From Vibrio sp. ES.051 (GTDB lineage Bacteria > Pseudomonadota > Gammaproteobacteria > Enterobacterales > Vibrionaceae): a DNA stretch of 64,000 nt. The stretch lies in assembly GCF_002563795.1 (NCBI RefSeq), contig NZ_PDJL01000003.1:1054001-1118000 (forward strand), given 5' to 3'. How positions within the stretch are numbered: the first letter of the stretch is position 1; each line of letters begins with the position of its first letter. The notes beneath the pieces were generated by a model. It searched no databases. It had not been told where the DNA came from and saw only the letters and a program-made list of their open reading frames with translations. Positions 28,704-38,455 of the stretch are shown in pieces. Made by a program: the position numbers and the translations under genes.

Positions 28704-30275
28704 ATGATGTTAGACCAAGCTATCCAACAACAACTCAAACAATATCTGGCTAATGTAAAAGAAGACGTGCGTCTTGTGGTTAGTCTAGATGAAAGCAAAG
28801 CATCGAATGACATTCTTGCTCTTGCGAACCAAATCGCAGAGATGAGCGACTTCATCACCGTTGAACGTGACGACAACGCAAGCGCACGTAAACCAGTAAT
28901 GGCGGTCACCAACCCAGTAAAAGGCACCGCACTTCGCTTTGCTGGCCTACCAATGGGGCATGAATTTACCTCACTGGTATTGGCACTGCTGCACTCTGGT
29001 GGTCACCCAATCAAACTAGAGCCGGAAGTGATTGAACAAATCGCCGCGCTAGATAAAGAGTTGGAAGTTGAAGTGTTCATTTCTCTGTCGTGCCAAAACT
29101 GTCCAGATGTGGTTCAGGCGTTCAACATGATGGCGGCGATCAACCCGAAAGTGAAAGCCACCATGATCGACGGCGCACTATTCCAAGATGAGGTGAAGCA
29201 ACGCGACATCATGGCGGTACCAAGCGTATTCGTGAACGGTGAGCTATTCGGTCAAGGTCGTATGTCTCTGACTGAAATCCTCAACAAAGTCGATGACGGC
29301 GCGAGCGAGAAGGCTGCCAAAGCACTCAGCGAAAAAGACCCATACGACGTACTGGTGGTCGGCGGTGGCCCTGGTGGTAGCGCGGCTGCATTGTACGCAG
29401 CGCGTAAAGGCATTCGCACGGGTGTCGTAGCAAAACGTTTCGGTGGTCAGGTGATGGACACCATGGCAATCGAGAACTTCATTTCGGTAAAACGCACTGA
29501 AGGTCCCAAGCTAACAACAGACCTAGCCGAGCATCTAAAAGAATACGACGTAGACGTGGTGACTGAGCAACAAGCTGAGAAACTAATGGGCGCAGCGCAC
29601 ACAGACGATGGCTTGATTCACATCCAACTTGAAAGCGGCGCAACGCTAAAGAGTAAGAGCGTCATCTTAAGCCCAGGAGCACGCTGGCGTGAAATGAACG
29701 TTCCGGGCGAGCAAGCGTACCGCAACAAAGGCGTCGCATACTGCCCACACTGTGACGGACCGCTATTCAAAGGCAAGAAAACCGCGGTTATCGGTGGCGG
29801 TAATTCCGGCATCGAAGCGGCTATCGATTTAGCAGGTATTGTTGAGCATGTAACCGTGCTTGAATTTGCTGACGTACTGCGCGCAGACCAAGTATTGATT
29901 GATAAAGCGAACTCACTACCCAACGTCGACATCATCACGATGGCGCAAACCACCGAAGTGGTCGGTGATGGCCAACGCGTAACAAGCTTGAAATACAAAG
30001 ACCGCAACACAGATGACATCAAAGAGATTGAACTGTCAGGTATCTTTGTCCAAATCGGTCTGGTGCCAAACACCGAATGGCTAAAAGATTCAGAAGTAGC
30101 CCTATCTGAGCGCGGCGAGATTGAAGTCGGTAGCCGTGGTGAAACCAGCCTAGAAGGTGTCTTCGCAGCCGGTGACGCAACCACAGTACCATACAAGCAG
30201 ATCATCATTGCGATGGGGGAAGGTGCAAAAGCAAGCTTAGGCGCATTTGATTACCTAATTCGCAAACAAGATTAA
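28704..30275 (+). CDS. ahpF: Alkyl hydroperoxide reductase subunit AhpF
   Basis: A 523-aa FAD/NADH-dependent disulfide reductase that re-reduces AhpC. The N-terminal double-thioredoxin-fold domain carries the CxxC of SCQNCPDV (about residue 131), and the thioredoxin-reductase-like part has [17 protein letters not shown] (FAD), [10 protein letters not shown] (catalytic CxxC) and [10 protein letters not shown] (NADH). Length matches E. coli AhpF (521 aa). Two adjacent ATGs (28704, 28707) are possible starts. Confidence 0.97.
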   Translation: MMLDQAIQQQLKQYLANVKEDVRLVVSLDESKASNDILALANQIAEMSDFITVERDDNASARKPVMAVTNPVKGTALRFAGLPMGHEFTSLVLALLHSGGHPIKLEPEVIEQIAALDKELEVEVFISLSCQNCPDVVQAFNMMAAINPKVKATMIDGALFQDEVKQRDIMAVPSVFVNGELFGQGRMSLTEILNKVDDGASEKAAKALSEKDPYDVLVVGGGPGGSAAALYAARKGIRTGVVAKRFGGQVMDTMAIENFISVKRTEGPKLTTDLAEHLKEYDVDVVTEQQAEKLMGAAHTDDGLIHIQLESGATLKSKSVILSPGARWREMNVPGEQAYRNKGVAYCPHCDGPLFKGKKTAVIGGGNSGIEAAIDLAGIVEHVTVLEFADVLRADQVLIDKANSLPNVDIITMAQTTEVVGDGQRVTSLKYKDRNTDDIKEIELSGIFVQIGLVPNTEWLKDSEVALSERGEIEVGSRGETSLEGVFAAGDATTVPYKQIIIAMGEGAKASLGAFDYLIRKQD

Positions 30276-30411
30276 CGCCAGATTTTTGTACACAAAGCGC
30301 ACAGCGCGGTGTTTTCTTCCCCTGAAAACCCACCGAGACACCGTGCCTCCATACGTGACCGGAAATAGAGTGACAAGAAAGAAAACAAAACCCTAGAAGC
30401 CCAAAAACTTT

Positions 30412-30439
30412 GCCAGCAGATATCTTTGCTGGCTTTTTT
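30412..30439 (+). terminator. Rho-independent terminator after ahpF
   Basis: GCCAGCA pairs with TGCTGGC and is followed by six T residues. It lies 136 bases beyond the ahpF stop; an imperfect inverted repeat (CGGTGT with ACACCG, about 30308-30344) lies in between. Confidence 0.8.
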
Positions 30440-30569
30440 GGTTTTAAGGCTGAGTATTTGTGAATCACAGCTGGATAAAAACACGCGACAAAACCACTAT
30501 CCGTATTGACTTTGTTATTCGCATAGCGGATAAGCACATGTGAAATTTCAACGTTAAACGGTATTTATC

Positions 30570-30971
30570 ATGAGAAAGTTCATTCAGGCACTGCTTCTAC
30601 TGGCAGTTGTAGCCGCTGGTGTGTTGGCTTGGGTATTTATCCCATCACACGAAACCATAGGGCAGAAAACGCTTGAGCAAGCGCTCAGTGATCACTACAC
30701 GTTGGTAGGGCATCGAATCTACTCAACCGACCCTGATGCAGGCAACCGATTCGGCTACTTCATCTTGGCGACAGGCCAAAACATTGAAGAGCAAACGCCG
30801 TTCTTAGTCACATCGGATCAATTTATTCGCATGGAAAAAACGGGTGACAATACCTTGTCTGCCACCATCAATGGCCGTATCTACCAATACCACAATGATT
30901 TATGGGTACAAACGTCAGACGGGAAATTGCAGCACTTTTTAGTTAGCGCTACCGCCAACTACGTTCGCTAA
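30570..30971 (+). CDS. Conserved hypothetical protein with N-terminal membrane anchor
   Basis: A 133-aa protein with one hydrophobic segment (residues 5-24) and a polar, probably periplasmic remainder with beta-rich character (YTLVGHRIYSTDPDAGNRFG, INGRIYQYHNDLWVQ). No recognised domain. It sits between ahpF and the RluA-type gene with its own small gap on each side; no functional link is visible. Confidence 0.7.
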   Translation: MRKFIQALLLLAVVAAGVLAWVFIPSHETIGQKTLEQALSDHYTLVGHRIYSTDPDAGNRFGYFILATGQNIEEQTPFLVTSDQFIRMEKTGDNTLSATINGRIYQYHNDLWVQTSDGKLQHFLVSATANYVR

Positions 30972-31044
30972 AGCCAGCATGGCAATCCTGACTCAAACAG
31001 GTACAATCCTCGCTCGATTTTTTTACTCGCTCGGATAACGCCTC

Positions 31045-32724
31045 ATGCACTCGCCTGAACATTGTTTTACTCGTTTTACTGCAGATACTTCTGGCTATGC
31101 ATTGCCAATGTTGTTTACGTTTCCGTTCTACTACACGCCTCATCCCTTGTGTGTGTTGGCGGCAGAACAACTGCAACAGCATCTACTGACACAAACTGAT
31201 TTCAACCATGATTTTGGTTTGCATCACGAGGAGGCAGGACGAGGCAAAATGTTTGGCGTCCTTGTGGTTGAAAATCCACAAGGACAACTCGGGTTTCTGA
31301 GTGCATTTTCAGGCAAAATAGCGGATCAAAATTTGCTGCCAAGTTTTGTTCCGCCTGTGTATGACATGTTGACTGATCAAGGATTTTTCCGCGCAGAAAC
31401 CGACGCCATTAACGCCGCGAACATTCAATACAAAGCCTGCGCAGCAAACCCTGAACTTGCCGATCTCAAAGCGCAAATTCACGCTGACCGAGCGACCTAT
31501 CAGCAAAAAGAGCTCGCGCAACGCCAAATAATGATTGAGGGCCGAGCCAATCGCAAACAGCAACGCCAACAGGCGAAGCAAACGCTCACTCCCGATACGC
31601 TCAAAACCTTACTTGACGACTTGGCGAAACAGAGTGTCGCCGAGAAAAATACGCTTAAGTATTTAAAGCAAGTTTGGGATGAAAAACTCTCGATTAAAGA
31701 GGCACGCTTGGCGGAGTTGGAACTGCAACTAGCACAGTGTAAAGAGCAACGCAAAGCACTTTCTAACGCTTTGCAGCACAAACTGCACCGGCAATATTGT
31801 TTCCTCAATGGTCAAGGGGAAACACGTGACTTGGTCGATATTTTCGCCGACACAACTAACCCCGTGCCACCAGCTGGTGCAGGCGAGTGCGCAGCGCCGA
31901 AACTGCTCCAATACGCGTTTAAGCACCACTTTAAACCCTTAGCTTTGGCGGAGTTTTGGTGGGGTGTCTCGCCAAAATCTGAAGTTCGCCAACACAAAAA
32001 GTTCTACCCATCATGCCACAGCAAGTGCCAGCCTATTCTAAGCCATATGCTGCAGGGACTGGACGTTGAACCGAACCCATTGGCAAAAAATTGGGCAGAA
32101 GATAAGGCACTGGAAATTATCTTTCAAGACGAGGCTATGGTCGTGGTCAGCAAGCCCTCTGGCTTGCTCTCGGTTCCGGGTAAAACCATTAAAGATTCTG
32201 CGTACACACGCCTGCAAGCGATGTTTACCGATGTGGAAGGGCCATTCGTCATCCACCGGCTCGACATGGCAACATCCGGTATTTTGGTGTTTGCCTTAAC
32301 TAAGCGTGCGAACAAAAGCTTGCAAAAGCAATTCATCTCACGTGAAGTAAAAAAACGTTATATAGCGTTGTTAGAAGGTGAATTAACCCAAGCCGAAGGG
32401 ACAATTTCACTGCCAATGCGAGGCGACCCAGACGATCGCCCGCGTCAATTAGTCTGCTTTGAACACGGCAAACCTGCGGAAACTGACTGGCAACTCATCG
32501 ACGTCCAAAATGGCCACAGTAAAGTGTACATGTACCCTAAAACAGGTCGTACTCATCAATTACGTGTACACAGTGCCCACCACATGGGCTTAAACCTGCC
32601 AATGGTTGGCGATGGTTTGTATGGCGAAAAAGCCGACCGCCTGCACTTACATGCCGAGAGGTTGGAACTGGATCACCCATACAGCAAAGAGCGTATGCGA
32701 TTCCAAGCCCAGTGTGCGTTTTAA
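31045..32724 (+). CDS. RluA-family pseudouridine synthase with long N-terminal extension
   Basis: A 559-aa protein whose C-terminal ~220 residues are an RluA-type pseudouridine synthase: SKPSGLLSVPG, the catalytic motif HRLDMATSG, and GRTHQLRVHSAHHMGLNLP. The N-terminal ~340 residues are not found in RluA itself (219 aa): they hold a globular part, then a long charged coiled-coil-like stretch (about 150-245) and a Cys/His-containing segment (HKKFYPSCHSKCQP). Related extended RluA proteins occur in Vibrio and other gammaproteobacteria. The RNA target, rRNA or tRNA, cannot be told from sequence. Confidence 0.88.
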   Translation: MHSPEHCFTRFTADTSGYALPMLFTFPFYYTPHPLCVLAAEQLQQHLLTQTDFNHDFGLHHEEAGRGKMFGVLVVENPQGQLGFLSAFSGKIADQNLLPSFVPPVYDMLTDQGFFRAETDAINAANIQYKACAANPELADLKAQIHADRATYQQKELAQRQIMIEGRANRKQQRQQAKQTLTPDTLKTLLDDLAKQSVAEKNTLKYLKQVWDEKLSIKEARLAELELQLAQCKEQRKALSNALQHKLHRQYCFLNGQGETRDLVDIFADTTNPVPPAGAGECAAPKLLQYAFKHHFKPLALAEFWWGVSPKSEVRQHKKFYPSCHSKCQPILSHMLQGLDVEPNPLAKNWAEDKALEIIFQDEAMVVVSKPSGLLSVPGKTIKDSAYTRLQAMFTDVEGPFVIHRLDMATSGILVFALTKRANKSLQKQFISREVKKRYIALLEGELTQAEGTISLPMRGDPDDRPRQLVCFEHGKPAETDWQLIDVQNGHSKVYMYPKTGRTHQLRVHSAHHMGLNLPMVGDGLYGEKADRLHLHAERLELDHPYSKERMRFQAQCAF

Positions 32725-32757
32725 ACCAACGTCATTCTGCCCCAAACCTCCGATAGC

Positions 32758-32785
32758 AAAAAGGCACCAGTTAGCGTGCCTTTTT
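32758..32785. terminator. Bidirectional terminator between the RluA-type and MATE genes
   Basis: AAAAAGGCAC pairs perfectly with GTGCCTTTTT between convergent genes. Confidence 0.88.
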
Positions 32786-32809
32786 AGTATCATCATTCAG
32801 ACGCTAGGC

Positions 32810-34150
32810 TTAACTCACCTTAAATTGAGTCCACACCTGTGAGCGCCAACGTCTCGCCATGATGATACCGCGTACCCATTCATCCAGAGCAATCGCCATC
32901 CATGCCCCCAGCACACCGTAGCCCATATGAATACCGAAAACATAAGAGAACACCACACCTAACCCCCACATACTCAGAATGCCCATTTGTACGGGAAATT
33001 TGATATCACCTGCACCTTTTAGCGCCGAAATAAAGACCAAGTTAAACACGCGTCCCGCTTCTAGAAGAATAGATCCCATCATTAGCGCTCCCGCCAAAGC
33101 CAAGATCTCTGGTTGGTCGGTGAACACGCTGAGAATCTCTTCACGGAACAAATAAATCAAACACGTCGCCACGGTTGATGCGGCAAAACCGACCAAGAAG
33201 TAGATCTGCACGCGTTTTAGAATGCTACTGACCCAACCTTTTCCGACGTAGTAACTGGTCTGGATTTGCGCAGCCTGACCAATCGCCAATGCAAACGCGA
33301 ACGACAAACGCGCAATGTTTTGAGCGTAGGTAAACGCCGCCAGAGACGAGGTGCCCATTTGTACCACGAAGTAGACAATGCAGATCTGTGCCATATTGTA
33401 GGAAAGCACTTCGCCCGCGTTCATACCACCGATTTTAAGGATCCGTTTGTATACGTCTTTGGGTATTTTTTTGAGCGTCGACATTGGCAATTCAATGTTG
33501 CTTCGCGTCAAAATCACACCCAGTAAGAGCGCCCCAATCGCTTGGCTAATCACCGTCGCAACGGCGACGCCTTCAACGCCGTAAACTGGCAAACCAAATG
33601 GTTGATAAAGAGCAATATAGTTACCCACGATGTTGAACACACCAGAGATCAAGTTGACCACCATCGGTGAGCGCGAATAACCGTGACTGCGTAAAATCGT
33701 GGTGAACACTATACCGATGGTGACGTTGAACGTCATCGCACCGCTGATCAGTAAATACTCACGCGCGTACTGCTCAACTTGCGCTTCTAATCCATAATAT
33801 GGCAAGAAGAACATCGCCCCACCCACCGCAAGCACACTCAAGAATATGCCGACAATCACGGACAATGCGATACTGGCGACACCAACATTGACGGAATCTT
33901 TCTCACGACCAGCACCGTTATATTGCGCAATCAGAATACCCGTACCGCTACTCACAAATGTCGATACGATGATCAGGAAAAAGGTTAATTGCGTAATTAC
34001 CCCTACCGCAGACACCGCTTTGTCTGAGTAACTACTCAACATGAATACGTCACTGGTTCCCAAAGCCGTCCGTAGCAAAATTTCGACAAGTATCGGCCAA
34101 GCCAATGCCACGATGGACATACGTTGGTTGATATTTTGGCTTTTAGGCAT
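32810..34150 (-). CDS. MATE family multidrug/sodium efflux transporter
   Basis: A 446-aa protein with about 12 hydrophobic helices in two homologous halves, typical of the MATE family (NorM-like but shorter and divergent). Segments ALAWPILVEILLRTALGTSDVFML and SSGTGILIAQYNGAGREKD match the conserved start of the N-lobe. MATE proteins export cationic drugs with Na+ or H+ exchange. AAGG precedes the ATG. It is a single gene; substrate unknown. Confidence 0.9.
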   Translation of the reverse strand: MPKSQNINQRMSIVALAWPILVEILLRTALGTSDVFMLSSYSDKAVSAVGVITQLTFFLIIVSTFVSSGTGILIAQYNGAGREKDSVNVGVASIALSVIVGIFLSVLAVGGAMFFLPYYGLEAQVEQYAREYLLISGAMTFNVTIGIVFTTILRSHGYSRSPMVVNLISGVFNIVGNYIALYQPFGLPVYGVEGVAVATVISQAIGALLLGVILTRSNIELPMSTLKKIPKDVYKRILKIGGMNAGEVLSYNMAQICIVYFVVQMGTSSLAAFTYAQNIARLSFAFALAIGQAAQIQTSYYVGKGWVSSILKRVQIYFLVGFAASTVATCLIYLFREEILSVFTDQPEILALAGALMMGSILLEAGRVFNLVFISALKGAGDIKFPVQMGILSMWGLGVVFSYVFGIHMGYGVLGAWMAIALDEWVRGIIMARRWRSQVWTQFKVS

Positions 34151-34343
34151 GTGTTTTGACCTTTCCTAAACAGAAAGCTGCCCAACAGAATCCTGTGAGG
34201 CAGCTAACATTATTTACTTTACGCGCGGATTGTATATCTTTTGTACAAAATGTCACGCTGCTTTTCTAAGGGGAGAATGAACGTCCCCCCAACACCACAG
34301 CACGCTGTTTTTCGCACTGAACAATCAGCAGATCAATTTATTT

Positions 34344-37118
34344 TCATTCGCTGATAATAATAATTTTTTCTAGCTCTAAACCCGGCTTCACAAAATTAAT
34401 ATCCAAGGTATAGAACCCCGGTTCCAGCTTTACTTTTAACCCTTCTACCATGATCAGCTCACCATCAGTGCCATGCAATGGCAACGTCATGCTGAAATCC
34501 CCATTAAGGAACAAACTGCAAGAAGACTGAGCCAATGAATCACGCTGGTATTTCATCATACCGCTAAACTGGTAAACACCTTCTTCGGCCACTTCAAGCA
34601 CCAACGAAGTATCCACTTTGGTATTAAGCACAATGTCTTGTTCCACCGAGTAGATATTCCCCAGCGGTCGCTGTGATTGCGCCACAAAAGTTTTAACTGG
34701 TTCGTACGCTTTGAGTGGACGGTTCATTACAGGCGCAGCCATGATAAAGCGGCAAATGTTCATCGCACTGCGTTGCAACTCACCAATCGTCAGTGTGCCA
34801 TTGTCTAGCGCTGGCAAGGTGTCATCCCCCATTGCGTTCTTCTCTGCGCCATCGTTCTCCACTACCATGTAAAGATCGTTTTGCGCACGCACCATAAACG
34901 ATGTGAAGGTTTTACTCTCGTCGCCCGCTTCAATGGGGTCATTCATTTTCGCCCACCAATCAGTCATCACAATGCCGGTAAAGCCCCACTCGTCACGTAA
35001 GATGGTCGTATTCAAATCATAATTAGAGGCCGCCCAATAACCATTAACAGGGTTATAAGAGGTCATAATAGTCGTGGCTTGACCGTATTTTACGGCCATT
35101 TCAAACGGCTTGATGTGAATTTCACGCAGCGCTCGTTCGGACATAACGCTGTCGACATCCACACGTGCGGTTTCCTGATCGTTCGCCGCGTAGTGCTTGA
35201 TGGTGCCGGACACGCCTGCTTTGCTTAAACCACGAGTTTGCGCTGCCGCCATCATACCCGTCATCAATGCGTCTTCTGAGAAGTATTCGAAGTTGCGACC
35301 ATTCAACGGATGGCGATGAATATTGATACCAGGACCAAGCAACGTATCAATCTGGTTTGCGCGCAGCTCCTGACCAATCAGAAAGAACAACTCTTCATTC
35401 AATACTGAGTTCCAAGTACAGCCAAGTAAGGTACCAATGGGGACTTGGGTCGCTTTATGACCACTGTCCATACGAATGCCGGACGGCCCATCTGCCGCGG
35501 CGGCGACAGGAATGCCCAACTCAAATAAACTATCAGACACACCACCAAACGCCGCTGCCGTTCCCGGTGTGACCTTCGGACTACACATGCCCTCTCCGCG
35601 TACAATCGTCGCAAGTTGCTCAGGTGACATCTGTGCGACAAAATCCTCAAGGCTCGCTTTACCTTGTTTTACATCCATCAACTTGATGCCTTGATTACCG
35701 ACCATTTTAAGCGTGCGAGGCAGATTGGCTTGAATACGTTCCGCCATCGAGACCGAGCGCTGTGGCGTGGGTTCATGACTTAATAAATACGTGCCATTTT
35801 CATTTTTTTGTGCCGGTTTCATGCGTTCAAATTCATAAATGGGCGCACAGGCTTCACTCAACACTTCAACCACTAATAACTCTTCTAACTGGAATGTCGC
35901 TGCAACAAGCTTGGCGTTACGTACACTGTCGCCCAAATAGAACGCATAGCAGCCCGCTTCTAAAACATAACAATGACGATGTCCGGTTGCGCCGCTATCA
36001 TCGTAAGAAGCCAGTGACGCCACAGGGACAGAAACTCGCACCAGCTCACTGGCTCCGGGCTGAAGCTCTTGAGTTTTGGCAAACCCTGCGAGCACACGAG
36101 CTGGCTTACCCAGCTTGCCTTGCGGCGCTTCCACATACAGCTGCAAGACTTCTTTGCTCGAAAACTCACGCCCAAGGTTGGTCACTTCCACATCGAAGTG
36201 AAGCACCGCCTCTGCACCCTGCTCTTCTGTGGTAAATTCAACTAAATCGCGGCTGAACTCGGTGTACGATAAACCTGCGCCAAACTCAAACTGCACCACT
36301 TCTGGATTGAAAGTTTCAAAGTAACGGTAACCCACGTAGATATCTTCTACATAAACATTGCGATCGTTACGCCCGAAGTTAGCCGAAGAGGGATAATCCG
36401 CAAGGTGATAAGCGATAGAATCAGTGAGTCGACCACTTGGAGATGTGTCACCAGAGACGATATCCGCCAAACCATGCCCCCCTTCCATTCCTGCGGCCCA
36501 GCTATATAACACCGCTTTGACTGATGTTTTACCCTCAATGCGGTTCAACCAAGCCATGTCCATAATATTGGTCACGTTCATCACCACAATCACATTCGAG
36601 AAATGGCGACTGACCTTGGTTATCATGTCCATTTCTTGCTCAGTCAAACGGTAACTGCCAGGCTCGTCGGCATTGTCTTGGTCTTCTCCTGCAGTGCGCC
36701 CAATGAACACCATGGCTTTGTTAGATTTCGACGCTGCTTTCGCAACCAAATCATCAGTAAGCGGCATTTCTTGTTGGAACCAAGGTTCCGCCGCCCAGCC
36801 ACCACCGCCATCATCAAACGGATGTTCAGCAATCCAATCGTGATAAACCGCGACCAACTCTTCGTTCAAACGAATCTTACTGTTGGCACGTAACCCCTCT
36901 AAGGCGCTGATTGCATATGGCACATTAACCGCGCCACCCGAACCTGTTCCGCTACGATGAGTATCTATCTGGCAGCGGCCAAAAAGAGACAAGGTATCTT
37001 GCGCTCTCAAAGGGAGAACTGCGTCGTTATTTTTCAGAAGAACAATTCCTTCCGCTGCCGCTTGTCGGCTGACAGAGACGAGGTTCTTTTGCGCTTGGCT
37101 AATTTGTTTATTGTTCAT
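34344..37118 (-). CDS. GH3 beta-glucosidase with circularly permuted domain order
   Basis: A 924-aa GH3 enzyme in which the usual order is reversed. The N-terminus (QAAAEGIVLLKNNDAVLPL) is the start of the GH3 C-terminal alpha/beta sandwich domain, which runs to about 260. A fibronectin-III-like domain (about 300-400) follows, and only then the (beta/alpha) barrel with MSPEQLATIVRGEGM, GIPVAAAADGPSGIRM, GTIKHYAANDQE and the nucleophile motif GIVMTDWWAK (Asp720). A beta-rich tail (about 830-924) ends it. Permuted GH3 enzymes are known from Ruminococcus and Butyrivibrio. There is no signal peptide, so it should act in the cytoplasm on imported gluco-oligosaccharides. The start at 37118 has GAGG upstream. 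It is divergent from an AraC-type regulator. Confidence 0.88.
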   Translation of the reverse strand: MNNKQISQAQKNLVSVSRQAAAEGIVLLKNNDAVLPLRAQDTLSLFGRCQIDTHRSGTGSGGAVNVPYAISALEGLRANSKIRLNEELVAVYHDWIAEHPFDDGGGGWAAEPWFQQEMPLTDDLVAKAASKSNKAMVFIGRTAGEDQDNADEPGSYRLTEQEMDMITKVSRHFSNVIVVMNVTNIMDMAWLNRIEGKTSVKAVLYSWAAGMEGGHGLADIVSGDTSPSGRLTDSIAYHLADYPSSANFGRNDRNVYVEDIYVGYRYFETFNPEVVQFEFGAGLSYTEFSRDLVEFTTEEQGAEAVLHFDVEVTNLGREFSSKEVLQLYVEAPQGKLGKPARVLAGFAKTQELQPGASELVRVSVPVASLASYDDSGATGHRHCYVLEAGCYAFYLGDSVRNAKLVAATFQLEELLVVEVLSEACAPIYEFERMKPAQKNENGTYLLSHEPTPQRSVSMAERIQANLPRTLKMVGNQGIKLMDVKQGKASLEDFVAQMSPEQLATIVRGEGMCSPKVTPGTAAAFGGVSDSLFELGIPVAAAADGPSGIRMDSGHKATQVPIGTLLGCTWNSVLNEELFFLIGQELRANQIDTLLGPGINIHRHPLNGRNFEYFSEDALMTGMMAAAQTRGLSKAGVSGTIKHYAANDQETARVDVDSVMSERALREIHIKPFEMAVKYGQATTIMTSYNPVNGYWAASNYDLNTTILRDEWGFTGIVMTDWWAKMNDPIEAGDESKTFTSFMVRAQNDLYMVVENDGAEKNAMGDDTLPALDNGTLTIGELQRSAMNICRFIMAAPVMNRPLKAYEPVKTFVAQSQRPLGNIYSVEQDIVLNTKVDTSLVLEVAEEGVYQFSGMMKYQRDSLAQSSCSLFLNGDFSMTLPLHGTDGELIMVEGLKVKLEPGFYTLDINFVKPGLELEKIIIISE

Positions 37119-37370
37119 ACACAACCTCACAACCGTTAAGTTTTGTTTTTCTACGCGCGGTATGACATATCATCACGTCGCGCAAAGCGTTATTGGCATC
37201 GCTCACTTTGACCCACTTTAGGTGCGTTTTGGCGAGTAATAAAAACATCGTCAGCACAGCAAAAATGGATAAAAAACGCCGATGAATGTTCGTTTTGCTA
37301 TGAGGAAATAGTATGCTGACTGAGTGCGTCATTCTACCAAAATGGCGACTGTAAAAAGGAATATCGCGAC

Positions 37371-38264
37371 GTGAGTATCACCTACCAACTCAAAGCACAC
37401 CAGAAGCACAGTCATCTCAAATTTGCCTACGTCGATGGGCACCATCATTGTGACTTTGCAGCGCATAAACATGACTTTTCTGAACTGTTTTTGGTCGTCA
37501 GTGGCAGCGGAAAACACACAGTAGCAGGGTATGAATACCCGCTTAGTAAAGGGGATGTATTTATTATTAATGGCGATATTGAACACGGATTTAGAGACGT
37601 AAATAGACTAAAAATCATCAACTTGATGTTCGACGCGCATACGCCCTTCTTTGAAATCCCGTCGATGCGCCAACTCTCTGGCTATCAAGCGATGTTCAAA
37701 GTGGAACCCATCGCCCGCCAAACCACAGACTATAAAGCCAAGCTCACCCTCGACCGTCACCAGATGCCAGCGATTGAGCGCCTACTCGCCGCATTGAAGT
37801 CAGAATACCAAGCATCTGAACCAGGATTTGAGGTAATGCTCACCAGCTTAATGCAGCAGCTAGTGATTGCCTTGGCTCGCCTGTATCAAAATCAAAGCCA
37901 AGAATTACCGCAAACCACCTTAGCTCTCAGTCGAGCCTTAGTGTTTATTGAACAACATTTCAGTGATGTGGGCGTTAACAGTGACGCCATTGCCAACGCG
38001 GCATTCATCAGTAAACGTCAGTTGGAAAGACTGTTTCGCCAATTTTTGGATACCTCGCCCAATCAATATTTACGAGAGGTACAATTGAATTACGCGACTA
38101 AATTATTGTGCGAAGCGAATGAGCGATCGGTGCAGCACATCGCCGAACAATGCGGATTTGCAGATAGTAATTACTTTTCGAAATGCTTTAAGCAGAAGTT
38201 TAATCATACGCCAAGGACTTATCGCTCTCTAACCCATGATAAAAACAAAGAGTTTAGGCCTTAA
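37371..38264 (+). CDS. AraC family transcriptional regulator (ChbR-like layout)
   Basis: A 297-aa regulator with an N-terminal cupin sensor (HHHCDFAAHKHDFSELFLVVSGSGKH, then KGDVFIINGDIEHGF) and a C-terminal double helix-turn-helix (NAAFISKRQLERLFRQFLDTSPNQYLRE, then AEQCGFADSNYFSKCFKQKF). The layout resembles ChbR, the chitobiose operon regulator. It starts at a GTG preceded by AAAGGAA. It is divergent from the GH3 gene across a 252-base gap, which lacks the LacI-type operator seen elsewhere in the locus, so it probably controls the GH3 gene. Confidence 0.88.
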   Translation: MSITYQLKAHQKHSHLKFAYVDGHHHCDFAAHKHDFSELFLVVSGSGKHTVAGYEYPLSKGDVFIINGDIEHGFRDVNRLKIINLMFDAHTPFFEIPSMRQLSGYQAMFKVEPIARQTTDYKAKLTLDRHQMPAIERLLAALKSEYQASEPGFEVMLTSLMQQLVIALARLYQNQSQELPQTTLALSRALVFIEQHFSDVGVNSDAIANAAFISKRQLERLFRQFLDTSPNQYLREVQLNYATKLLCEANERSVQHIAEQCGFADSNYFSKCFKQKFNHTPRTYRSLTHDKNKEFRP

Positions 38265-38294
38265 TTGGCTACCAAATAAACGTTTGTCAATATG

Positions 38295-38319
38295 AAAAAA
38301 GCCGCTCTATGAGCGGCTG
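38295..38319 (-). terminator. Rho-independent terminator after first LamB-like porin gene
   Basis: On the minus strand AGCCGCTC pairs with GAGCGGCT and runs into six T residues. The A tract on the other side means it is not a good terminator for the plus-strand AraC gene. Confidence 0.7.
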
Positions 38320-38455
38320 AATGAATAACTTCTATCACATCCATGCAACAAAAACAGATAAATGTCGTGAACTCTGTATGTTGCTAATTAATCAGAGTGA
38401 CTCCCCCAAAAAGCCACTCTCAAGCAAGGCAATTTCTCCCGTTACTGCCCTCGAA

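Noticed and set aside
29618..30208. 196-codon open frame antisense to ahpF
   Set aside because: A shadow of a well-conserved gene with strong codon bias; no ribosome-binding site or domain.
30308..30344. Inverted repeat CGGTGT/ACACCG downstream of ahpF
   Set aside because: Only six paired bases with a long spacer; the clear terminator is at 30412-30439, so no separate element is claimed.
35762..36235. 157-codon frame antisense to the GH3 gene
   Set aside because: Reading of the complementary strand of a conserved enzyme; no independent support.
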